Assembly (NCBI RefSeq): GCF_022539315.1
Contig: NC_066336.1
Span: 310,001-374,000, forward strand
Length of the DNA stretch: 64,000 nucleotides
Origin: Serinus canaria
Lineage: Eukaryota; Chordata; Aves; Passeriformes; Fringillidae
Direction: 5' to 3'
The notes below the pieces were generated by a model. That model worked only from the letters and a program-made list of their open reading frames with translations. It searched no databases and was not told where the DNA came from. Made by a program: the position numbers and the translations under genes. Below, piece after piece: positions 1 through 12,000 of the stretch. The number at the start of each line of letters is the position of its first letter. Position 1 is the first letter of the stretch.

Positions 1-49
1 CTCCTCCGCAGTTACCTGATGCCTCACCTGGTTCCTGAGCTGCCTCACG
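1..49 (+). CDS. PTPRU: PTPRU exon 2 (partial): MAM domain start
   Basis: The last 49 nt of an exon, entered at the window edge and followed by a GTGAGT donor at 50. The frame ends in Leu-Pro-His and the first base of a Gly codon, which joins exon 3 as LPHG-SYLMV, as in mammalian PTPRU. Upstream residues are less conserved. An alternative start is a CAG acceptor at 9-11, which would leave a 38-nt exon; reading through to the window edge fits family exon size better. Confidence 0.7.
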
Positions 50-3000
50 GTGAGTGCCCGGGTCCTCCCGTGCCCCTGGGGCCCTCTGTCCCTACCCTGC
101 CTCTGTGTCCTGTACCCCAGGGCTGGACTATGTGGCTCCTCCTGGTTTAATTCCTGCAGTGTTTTAGACTTTGCTTCTGCCTGCTTATGAGGAAAATGGA
201 GAAAAAACTGTTTCTGGCTTTTTCAAGTTTGGGGAAGGGCTTGTGAGTTGGAGGCATCTCCAAAGTCTTGGGAATGGTAAGGAAGAAAATGAAAATGGCC
301 TTGAAAAAAAATCTCATTGGTTTAAAACTGTACTTTGTTATTTTCTGGGTCCATGTCCTCTCTGGTGGCCAGGCTGGAGGAGCAGACCCAGCCAGGCAGC
401 TGTGAGAAGCTCCCCTCTCCAGGAGGATGGTGTGGGCACCATGCCTGGGTGCATTGCTTGCTCCCTGCTCTGAACTCTGTCCTGCTGTGACCCCCTTGAG
501 TTGTCTCTGAACCCATTTGCTCAGTGAGAGTGCTTCACTGGACTTGGGATGCTCCTTGCTTTTGGGACTGCTGTCTCCTGCCTGATCCTGAAGGGCCAGT
601 CCTGTGCTGAGGATGGGCAGAAAAATGGGAGAGCTTGTTTAGAGCTCAATGGTAAAAATCACCTTTTCTGTTTATTAAAATGTTACCTGCTTTATAGGGA
701 ACTCTCTACCCTTCCATCAACCTGCCTCCAGGTGTTTATCTTGTGCCTTGTTCCTGCCAGGGCTTAATTTAGCCTTTCCCCCTCCACTAACTCTGCTCTG
801 CCATTTCCTTTCCCCATCACCTTTTTCTTCCATCCTGTCCCTCCTGGCATGTCCTGGGTGCTGGGGGAGGGCAGGGATCTGCTGGCAGATCCCTGCTTCT
901 CCCTGGATGATTTTTCCAAGTAATTGCTTTAAACGGAGCTATCCTAATTGGTGTGTGTCCGGGGGGTTTCCTGGGGAGAGCAGAGCTGGGGCTTGAGGTG
1001 ACTGGTGGAGTGTCTGAAACTTGTAATTAGTTGAGTTTTCTGCTCAACATTCAGCTGTAATTTAAAATCCACCGTGACCTACCTGAGTTTAAAGCCTGGG
1101 GGCTTGCAGGGGGCTGGGTAGAATGGGGCTTCTCTCACTACCTGAGGAAAAAACTGTGGCTCAGCAGGAGATGGGGTCTTAAAGGAACACAAAGAGTTTA
1201 AGGAATAAACTCCAGGATTGATGGGAAAGTGGGTGTGACATCTTGGGTTGGAGGGTGAGAGCATTGCAGTGTCACCCCAGGAAGAGGATACCTGTCCCTG
1301 TAGCTCCCCTAAGATCAGGTAATGCTGTTTGCTCATGATCATGGGGTACCAGGGGGGTGCAGGGACCCCATTTTTGGGTAGTTTTACCCTGTTTTGGGTG
1401 GAGAGCTGTGCATGAAGCTCTTGCAGCCCCATCACCCCGTTGGTCCTTGCAGCATCTCAGGGGATCAAAAGGATTTCACAGTGCCAGGGCCTCTCCAGGG
1501 AGCATTTTCCAAAGGAGTCTCGTGGTCTCAGATTAAAATGAGTTTTTTTTGGAGATCAGCCAGTTTCAAGGAGTGTAGGATTTATTGGAGTGGGTGCTGG
1601 CTGCTGGCCACCTGCTGCTACCTTTCCATCCTACTCCCTTCTTACTTTCTTGTTTAGTTTAGGGCTTTTTAACCCCCTTCTCCTGACTTGTCTCTCTTTC
1701 ACCTAAAGATGATGGATGGGTCTCTCCCATGTTGCAATCATGATTTTTTGTCCCTTTATTGTTCCTTCTTTGAAGGAGCAGCTGCAGGAAGCTGGGTAAG
1801 GCAAGTGAGAGCTTGTAATCCCAGACTGGCTTGGGGTGGAAGGGACCTGAAAACTCATTCAGTTCCACCCCCTGCCATGGGCAGAGACACCTCCCACTGT
1901 GCCAGGTGCTCCAGCCCCAGTGTCTAACCTGGCCTTGGGCACTGCCAGGGATCCAGGGGCAGCCCCAGCTGCTCTGGCAATTCCAGCCCAGCCCCTCCCC
2001 ACCCTGCCAGGGAACAATTCCCAAGATCCCATCCAGCCCTGCCCTCTGGCAGTGGGAGCCATTCCCTGTGTCCTGTCCCTCCAGGCCTTGTCTTCAGTCC
2101 CTCTGCAGCTCTCCTGGAGTCTCTTTTGGCACTGAAAGGGGCTCTAAGGTCCCTCACTCAAAATATTAAAACAACATATTTGTGGGTGTTTTGTTCCCTC
2201 AGATGTGCTTTTTCCTAGGTTTTCCTTCCGAATTCACTAACATCAAGAAACCCCCTGTGCATCAGAGCTTCCCAGTGCATGGAGCTGCTGTGTCCCTGCA
2301 CAGCCCTGTCCCTGTGCTGGGCGGAACTGAGTTGTTGTCCCCACCCTGAAGAGCTCTGATGTCTCCCCATCCCATCCAAGGAGCTGCTCCTTCAGCTCTC
2401 AGCTCCAGCACAGCTTCCCAATCAGCTCCTGCTGCAATCCATAAAACCCTTGAACAGCAAAGCCTGATGGTTTTCTCCCATGGGAATTGCTGCAGTTTGT
2501 CCAAGGACCCTGTGGTGGTGGGAGATCAGCCCTAGGTGCTGGGGCTGCTTTGGGAGATGCTCAGCACAGAAGTGGGGCTGAGTGGTTCCCTGGTTCCTGT
2601 GCTGGCTGTGACACAGAGAAGGATCCGGCACACGTCAGCTTCCTCTTCCAGCGGGATTTCCTGGAAGCAGATGCTGCAGTGCTCAGACCTGCTCCCCTGG
2701 CACCTCCTGTCTGCCAGTGCCGCCCTCTCCCTGTCATCCTGCCTGCCTTCCCTGCCTTCTAATAGCTCTTGGAAATTTTTTTTAAATTTATTTTTGTCTC
2801 TCAGTGATTTTGTAGGAGGAAAAAATCATCGAGATTGGGAAGTGGGAGGGGTGGGTTCTTCCCTCCTCTTCTTTCAGGGCTGTTTGGGTTTTTCCTGGAG
2901 GGATGCAGCGGCAGGCAGAACCCTTGGGATGGGCAGCATGATGGGAAGAGCTGCCCCTTCCCATGGGCAGGCAGGGCTTCAACTGGCCTTGGGCACTACC

Positions 3001-6000
3001 AGGGATCCAGGAGCAGCCATGGCTGCTCTGGGCACCCTGTGCCAGCCCCTCCCCACCCTCACAGGGAACAATTCCTCCCCAATATCCCATCCAACCCTGC
3101 CCTCTGGCAGTGGGAAGTACCTCTGCTTCTCTTATATTTATGAAAGAAACCCAGCCTACACCCTGGGCTTCAGGCTAATGCCAGATATTTACAGCAGAGG
3201 AGGATAAATTTAGCACAAAAGCGAGTGGTTGGAACCTGCTTTTTCCAATGCTGCAACACCAGGAAGAAAATTAAGAAGGGAAAATAGTTTGTGTGGGAAG
3301 CCCTGCCTGATGAGGGATGCTCAGGTGCATCCCTGCTCCCAGGTGACCTTATGGGCATTCTCTGTCTTTTAAAATAACTCATCAGTGGTTTAATTTTAGT
3401 CTTGGCCTCTTTAGTTTGGTCCTGTGGCTTTTTGTTTGTAAAGGGAGGGCAGAGGAAGGGCCTGTGTTTGTTAACGAGAGCCCATTCATTAATGAGGTGG
3501 CTTTTGGGAGATGTCCCCTGGCGTGGGGTGGGTCCATGGTCTCTCTCCACTCTGCTGTCCCTGGACCAAATGGGGCTGATCTCATTAGAGCAGAAGTAAT
3601 TTTGCTGGGGGAAATGAGAAGAGAAAAAAGACAAGCATGGACATAGTGCCTTCCCCTTGGTGGGTGAAAGGAGCTGTGCTGGACTCCGAGGAAATAAATT
3701 GTCATCGTTTTATTTCACCCTGAGTAGCCACCCCAAGGGACTGGCAGGGCCAGGCAGCCACACAGGTCAGTGGTGTGGGGAAAATTTCCCTTTTAGGAAT
3801 TTCTTTCCCTTGCCCCAGCTCCTGTCCCTGAAGGATGCACTGGGAGATGCTTTTGCTACTGGCACTGTGTCACCCCAGCTAGTGCTGTGACCCCCTGGAG
3901 ACCCTGGTCCTGGGTCCCCCCAGGTGCAGGTCCCAAACTCTGGGGCAGTAGATGGGTCTCCCTTGTGATCCCAAATGCTGCATGGGCATGGATGGGTGCC
4001 CTCTGCAATCACAAGTGTTGTAGGGGGATGGATGGGTACCCCTACAATTCCCCTTCACCTTCCTTTGGCTTTTCTTGGAGCTGCTCAGTGGGAGTCGATG
4101 GGAGGAAAGCGCCTGAGCTTAGAATTAATTGATAATGAAGCACTGACTGTCAGGAAAACAATGGTAGGCTTGAATAAATGGCCCAGCTTTGTTATTTACA
4201 GCTTCTACTGGTATTAAAATGGAGATTAGTAATCCCCTTGCCTTTGGTGAGGGGGAGGATTTGGTGGGGCAGCTTCCCATCCATCCTGTATCCCATCCAT
4301 CCTGTATGGGGTGTCCCCATGGCTGTGATGGACAGCTCTGGGAGTTGCCAGGAGAGGCTGGGACTTCTGCATCCGCCTTCTGCCTCCAGACTGCCTGGCT
4401 TGGAGCGTGCAGGACAGGGAATGAGCTGCCTTTGGGATCCCCTTTGGGATTGTTATCCTGCCTGCCCTATAAATACGGCTTCAATGCTGGGGCTCCTGGT
4501 TTTGCTGCTGGTGGTGTTGGGTGGTGGAGGTGGGATCCCAGCAGCAGCAGCTGCTGGTGGTGGGGCAGCTCTGGGAATGACACCCCAGGCACCCCTGAGA
4601 GCTGGGATGCTGCTGTTGCTCCTTAGGCACATGAGGGTTTCCCTCTGCATGTGCCTGCTGAGCACAGTTGAAATGTGGTGACAACTGTGTGGTAAATGAT
4701 ACAAGGAGCTGGGAATGGTGGTGAACAGCTGGGGTGGGACTGATGCAGCCAAGGCTGTGAGAGTTAAAGGAGGGCAACATTGGAGCCTTTCCTGCCCCTG
4801 GGGCCCTGGGGAGGCAGCAGCTCTGATCCCACCCTCCTCATCCAGCAGTCAGGTCCCACTGCAGTGTCCTGCTGCTGCCCAGAAGGCATCTACTCCTGAC
4901 TCCATCCCGAGTCCCTCCTGTCCTGCACGTCCTTACTGGCTGTCATGGACCAGTGCCCTGGGGCTCATGGGCATCTTTGTGGTCCCATATCCTCCACCTT
5001 CTCTATCCCTGCTGGCAAAGCTCAGGAGAGGTGGAACAGAGAGATTGGAATCATAGAATCTCCTTAGTTAGGAGGGACCCAGAGGGATCATCCAGTCCAA
5101 CTCTGTCTCTTGCCAGACCTCCCAATAACCCCACCCTGGGCATCCCTCCAGCGCTGTCCAAACACTCCTGGAGCTCTGGCAGCCTCAGGGTCGTGCCCAT
5201 TCCCTGGGCAGCCTGGGCAGTGCCAGCACCCTCTGGGGGAAGAACCTTGCCCTGATCTCCAGCCTGACCTGCCCTGGTCCAGCTCCAGCCATTCCCTGGG
5301 TGCTGTCCCTGTCCCAGAGCAGAGATGGGAGCTGCCCCTCGGGAGGAGCTGCAGACCTCAGGGAGGTCTGGGCTCAGTCTCCTCTGTTCCAGCTGCACAC
5401 ACCAAGTGCCCTAAGCCACTCCCTGTACGGCCCCTCCAGACCCTTCACCATCCTTACAGTTAACTCCCCTCTCTCCCCCTTCTCCCCCGCTGCTGCAGGC
5501 TCCTACCTGATGGTGAACTCCTCTCAGCACACCCCGGGCCAGAAAGCTCACCTCCTCTTCCAGGCGCTGAGTGAGAATGACACCCACTGCCTTCAGTTCA
5601 GCTACTTCATGTTTAGCCGGGACGGCCGCAGCCCTGGCACCCTCAGCGCCTACGTCTGGGTCACCGGGGGCCTGCTGGGCAGTGCCGTCTGGAACGCCTC
5701 CGGCTCGCACGGCCGCCAGTGGCACCAGGCAGAGCTGGCAGTCAGCCTGTTCTGGCCCAGCGAGTACCAGGTGAGGCCCAGCAGCCCCCCCTGGCCCCAG
5801 CCCGGACCCCCCGGCCACGGGTGACCCCTCTTTGTGCCGCAGGTGCTCTTTGAGGCCGTGGTTTCCAGCGAGCGCAGGGGGTACCTGGGCCTGGATGACA
5901 TTTTGCTCCTGAATTATCCATGCTGTGAGTGCCATGGGATGGGACCTGAGGAGGGGCTGTGGCTGGGCTGGGCTGGGCAGCAGGGCTTGGAGCTGGTGTC

Positions 6001-9000
6001 CATTGGGATGGTCCTGGGGAGAGTGGAGGGCCTAATTCCAGGGTGCAGCCTGGTGGCACCTGGGTGTCACCTGGGCTGGTGGACGTCCATCTCCTGGGCA
6101 CCTCTGAGGCTCCTTTTGGCATCTCCATCCCTATCCCCACCATCTGCAACAGTACTTTTAGGTTTTTCCAAAACCTTGGAAAAGATTGAACACAAGGCCT
6201 GAGTGTCCCCACGAAGCGGGGCCACCCAGGCTGGTGGGATCCAAAATCCCAGAGTGTCCCAATACATTGGCTCTTGGGGTCACATCCTGTTTCTTCCAGG
6301 CTGGGTAGGGGACCTGCCTCCTCTATCAGTCCCATACCCTGCATCTGGCACCAGCACTGTGGGGCGCTGGGAGAAAGGCTCATCCCTCCCTGGGCTGGTT
6401 CTGTGGGGACAGGAACACATGCCTCACTTGGAGCCAGGATCTGAGGGTGGGCATCAGGCCTGTCCAGAGCTCGCCTCAGCTGTGACATCCTGGGTGGGAT
6501 TTTGGGTGGGGAGGGATTTTTGTGGCAGTGCTGCCATGGGTCTCCTTGGACCTCAGGTCCTTCCTCACCTCTTGCTTTGTCCCTCGGCAGCGAAAGCGCC
6601 TCATTTCTCCCGCCTGGGTGATGTGGAGGTGAACGCGGGACAAAACGCCACCTTCCAGTGTGTGGCCGCTGGCAAGGCTGCCGAGGCCGAGCGCTTCCTC
6701 ATGCAGGTGAGGAGTGGTGGTGGTGAAACGGCCACAGCCAGCCCCACACACGGCTTTCCTGTGGGACAAAACCCCAATGGACATGGTGGAAGAAGGGCCA
6801 TCCCCCTGCTTTTAAGCAGCCATCATGCGGGGAACCCCTGGTGGCTCTGGAGGTGCCACCGTGCCCCCTGTGACTCCGTGTGTGTCCCGTGGGCAGAGGC
6901 AGAGCGGCGAGGTGGTCCCTGCCACCTCGGTGAAGCACATCAGCCACCGGCGCTTCCTGGCCACGTTCCAGCTGGAGGCGGTGTCCAAGGCGGAGCAGGA
7001 CCTGTACCGCTGCGTCACCCAGTCCGCCCGCGGCGCCGGCGTCTCCAACTTCGCCGAGCTCATCGTCAAAGGTGGGTGAGCTGCCCTTGCCTGCTCTGTG
7101 CCGCTCCTGCTCCGCGGCGTGCAGAGGAAGGTGGCATGCCTGGGACACTGGGATTGCGGTTTCTTACTGTGGAAGAGTTGCTAAACATGGACTGTGCATC
7201 ATAAAACCAGAAACTCCCTTTCCTGGTGGTCTTAGAGAATTTATTTTTGATTGCAGTAGGTGGCAATTAATTAATAATGGTGAAACTATGTGGCACCATG
7301 CTGGGCTGTGTGACTTATAAAGGTAATTAAGGTTTGATCAGATGAAACCCTATTGCAGCTGTTGAAGCCTTCTGAAAGTGATGGAGGGCACAGGCACAGA
7401 CTGAAGTTTGAAGACTGGATGGTGTTGGCCTGTACTTGGGTGACTCCCACGTCCTCTGGGTGGGGAATCCAAATTTGTTCTGTGCTCTGTGGCACGAATC
7501 CCGGAGTGGTTTGGGATGGAAGAGACCTTAAAGCTCATCCAGTGTCCCTGCCCAGTCCCGTGGGCAGGGACACCTTCCACTCTATCAGGTTGCTCAGAGC
7601 CCGGCCTTGGACACTTCCAGGAATGGGGCAGCCACAGCTTCTCTGGACAACCTTTGCCAGGGCTTCCTCACCCTCGCAGGGAAGAATCTTTTCCTAATAT
7701 CTAATCTAAACATGCTCTCTGTCCATGTGAGGCCATTTTCCCTTGTCCTGTCACTACGTGCTCTTGTAAAAATTCCCTCTCCATCTCTTTTGTAGCCCCT
7801 TTCAGCTACTGGAAGGCCACAGTTAGGTCACCCCAAAGGTTCCCTGCTCCAGCCTGAGTGTGGTGGGTTGGTGTGGGAAGAGACACTGGAAATGTATTGA
7901 CTGTAAGCAGCCTGTAAACAATAAAATAAAAGCGTGGCACGTGTGGTTGTGCCAGCACTGGCCTGGCTCTGGGGATGCTCCACCTGCCCCTCTGTGCTCT
8001 CTTCCAGAGCCCCCCACCCCCATTGCCCCCCCCCAGCTGCTCCGGGCTGGCTCCACCTACCTCATCATCCAGCTCAACACCAACTCCATCATCGGAGACG
8101 GCCCCATCGTGCGCAAGGAGATCGAGTACCGCATGACCTCGGGGCCCTGGTCGGAGGTCCACGCTGTCAACATGATGACCTACAAGCTCTGGCACCTGGA
8201 CCCTGACACGGAGTACGAGATCAGCGTCCTGCTCACCCGGCCCGGGGAGGGGGGCACCGGCAAACCAGGGCCGCCGCTCGTCAGCCGCACCAAGTGCGCA
8301 GGTGGGCCCAGTGGCGTCCCTGGGGACAGCTTTCCTGGCACCCCGAGCCCTCCCCCTTCCTGTGGTGGGGAGAGGAGCTACCCAAGGCACCTATGTATGT
8401 CTGTGTGTGTGCTGTTGGCAGAGGTGCCGCCTCGTTAACTTCTCCCATTCACTCCAGTTAGAGCTGATTAAACTCCCTCCCACTGATAGCACTTGGTCCC
8501 TCTTGTCTCGCAATCCTGACTTGGGCGTGGTGACACGACAAGGGCCCTCGTGGTGCAGGCACCTTTCTCTGGGTAGCTGGGGCTGCTTGTGGGGCTGGTG
8601 CCCTGCTTCACCTCTACAGGGAAGGATGAATCTGGGGCAGCTGCAGGGTTAGTGGCTGAGAGATATCCCCAGTGGTGTCCCCAGCCCTGTCTGCAGGGCA
8701 GCAGCATTCTATGCTGGGGTGGTCCCAGTTTTGCAGTCAGCGTTGCTCTCTGCGCTTATCTCTTTTGTCCCTATGGACAAAAGGGTTTTCCCTGACAAGA
8801 CACATAAATCCATGAGATGTTTGCCTGCTCGCTCACCTCTCCCTGTCTCTCTTCCCCACAGAGCCCATGCGAGCCCCCAAGGGCCTGGCTTTCTCTGAAA
8901 TCCAGTCCAGACAGCTGACGTTGCAGTGGGAGCCACTGGGCTACAACCTGACCCGCTGTCACACCTACACCATGTCCCTGTGCTACCGCTACTTTGTGGG

Positions 9001-12000
9001 CAGTGGCCACAACCAGACCTTCCAGGAGTGTGTGAAGATGGAGCAGAATGCCAACCGCTACACCATCAAAAATCTGCTGCCCTACAAGAACATCCACGTC
9101 AAGCTCATCCTCTCGAACCCTGAGGGGCGCAAGGAGGGCAAGGAGGTGATATTCCAGACAGATGAGGATGGTGAGTCTGCTCAGGGAGATGGTCATCCCC
9201 AAAATTGGAACTCTAGCTAGTGAGCTGCTGGGGTTTCTCCTGTGGCATGGTGTGCATCCCTGGCTCCTGGCCTATGGGCATGATGGGAATATCTCCTGAG
9301 CCAAGGGAGAGGTGAAAAGGATCTCACAGCCCCGGAGGTGTGCAACGGGAGGTGAGAGAATGGGGCAGTGATGGTGTTTGGGGAAGGTAGATGCCTGGGG
9401 CGTGGGAGGCTCAGGGATTGGATGGGGATGTCACTGCCCTCATGCTTGGAGCAGAATTTTACCCCTGGCTGGTTCAATGGAGGGTGTGGGAGTTGGCTCA
9501 TACCCACAAGTTGTCCTCACCCGTTATTGGGAACCAAAGCCTGGCAGCCATAATAGCAGCAATTAAAACAATTAATGCTTTGCACTCAGGTAACATCTTT
9601 TATCTGCTTGGTTTCTGATGGATTGGGCACTGCTGCATTGCTGGGAAAGTGCTGTTCACCAGGGCAGGTGCAGCTTTTCTTGGCTCCCCTGGTGCTCTTC
9701 CCTGGTGAAGTTTGCTCTCAGGTGGGTTTGGGTTTGTGTGGAGAGCTCTGCAGTGATAAGGCCCCAGTTTCTCGCAGCAGCTTTGCTCCTGTTTTCCCCC
9801 TGTTCTGGGTTCCCTGTCAACTGAGTGGGAGGACATCCTTGATGGATGCTCTAGCATTGCTTCAGGACTTCTTGGTTTTGGAATCTCTTGCTCTGGCGAG
9901 CCCTTCCCTGAGGATCTGCTCAAGCTGAGGCTGCTGGGGAGGTCTCCCAGGTCCGGCTTCACCTGTCCCTCACCCTGTCTGCAGCTTGCCATCAGCAGTG
10001 CCTGAGTCACTCTGGGCTCTGGAGATCCAAGGGATATGCCAGGAGCTACAGGACAGAGCTGGCTCCATGTGTAGTGTCGCCCATCAGTGACAGGCCACAT
10101 CCAGGGCTGGCCTCTCCCACTGCTGAGTGTGTCTGGAGCATCCCTGGCTCTCACGGAGTCATCTGTTAAGCAAGAACAGAATTAATCTCCAAAGCACTTT
10201 TTAGCATAAAAAATCAGCAATTAAAGGGAAGGAACTGGTAATTGCAAATGATTGAGCTGCCTCCAGAGCCCTGGAGGACCCCTGAGGAGAAGCCTGCCAT
10301 GGAATTCCCCTGCACAGGACTTGCCATTACCTGTGCAAAGCTCGCTCCTGTCTCCCAGGCTGGAAAGCAAAACCTGAAGAGCTGGAGAGGAGCTGAAAGC
10401 ATCTCCAGGTCCTTTTTTCTCTGTACACTTTCCACATCCCCAACCCTCAGCCTGCCCCAGCGCGGGTACCCAGCTCTGCCCTGCCAGTGGTTTATTTTCC
10501 AGCTATAATTGCTCCAGTTGTACTTACTGGGCTGTGACTGCTCCAGCTGTTTGCTTATGGAATATTAATGCAGGAGCTCCAGATGTCTTTTTGCTATACT
10601 ATAATAACTCCAGCTGCTTTTTCCTGTGCCTCAATTAGCTGGGGCTGCTGGCTTCCCCCTTGGATTGAACTTGAGGCTGTGAACACATTCAGTCTCATGG
10701 CGATGGATCTATGGATATCCTCCTACAGATTTATGGCAGATACTCCTCACGTGTCTGGCCCAGCCTGCCTGGGAGGATGATGAGAGTTTGAGCTCCTAGA
10801 ACTGCAGGATGAACAGCTGCCCCTGCAAGTAAACCAAGGTGCTGAAAGCTTGTTAATGATAGGACCCTTAACTGTGGTTTATTCTGGCAGAAGGCCAGTT
10901 TTGGCAGCAGCATCCCCTTGGGCTGCTGTTGGCAGGCTGCAAAGATGCACCTCCCCATCCTGAGTGGTAAACCCTGGTTTGGGGCTGGAAAATCCAAATA
11001 ACTGGGCTAAACCAAGGCTGTTGTTTACAGCATCCTTCTTGGACCCCAGGCCAGAGCTGTGCTGGGCTGTGGGGAGGACACTGAGGGAAGTGTGCTTCAT
11101 CCATAGGTTGTGCAGCTGGTGTTTCAGTGCCCCCCATGGATCCAGGTGACCCACAGCTGGAGACTTCATTCTGTGTGTGCATGAAATGATGAAACTCAAT
11201 CCCAGGGACCTGTGGAAATATCCCTGCAGTGTGATGGTGCTTCAGGGAGCCACTTTTCCTGGGAGCGGGCAGGGTGCATGTGATGCAGGCCAGGATAAAT
11301 ATATATAATTCTGTAAATAAGTATATGTGTGCAAATATGGATAGCAGAGGGGTACGTGCACACCTGGGAGCTGTTGTGTGCATCCTCTGCCTCTCTCAAC
11401 CTGAGATGGAAGCACGATACCGGTACTTGAATGTATAAATATGTGTGTGTGTGTATATATCTATATGTGTGAATATATAGGTGTTATAACATTAAGATAA
11501 TATATAAATTATCCTATAGACAATAGCAATGATACAACATATAATAATAGAAAATAAGATGTAATTGTCTATATATAATAATAGAAAGTAACATATAATT
11601 ATATATAGTGTAGGTTCTGTATATTAAAACCCAGTCTCTGAAGGTACACACTTCACTGCCCTACAGGTTTCTGTAATTCTTCCTGAATTTAATAAGTGCC
11701 TGTGCACACGTGTAGGACACAGTGCCTCTGATTAAATTAACTTGTAAATCAGGTGGAAACGGTGCGTTTGCATGGTGGGAAGCGCGGGAGATGATCCCTC
11801 TCTCCCAGTCCCGTAATTACACCCGAACCAAAGCTGTGAAAAAAGTCAATCAGAGAGAAGAGCTGCTGTCCCCTGCAAGGTTTGGGAGTGGGGGCTGCTG
11901 CCGGTGCCTTCCTGAGCCATTGCCTTTCCTCACTGACCGCCTCGGGTGGAGAAATCCATCATAAAGGAGCGGATATTGATCCTGGCGCTGCTGATTGCCG

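Larger units (their letters stand above)
50..5498 (+). other. PTPRU: Intron 2 of PTPRU (5.4 kb)
   Basis: GT at 50 and a CTGCAG acceptor at 5493-5498. It contains three CR1 fragments (annotated separately) and otherwise unique sequence with no exon-like segment I can support. Confidence 0.85.

Noticed and set aside
2536..3207. 223-codon plus-strand frame in intron 2
   Set aside because: Partly CR1, no recognised family, no conserved splice context; lies inside an intron of PTPRU.
6203..7204. 333-codon continuous frame
   Set aside because: Reads through PTPRU exons 5-6 and introns; only the exon portions (6591-6706, 6897-7071) are real, and they join by splicing.
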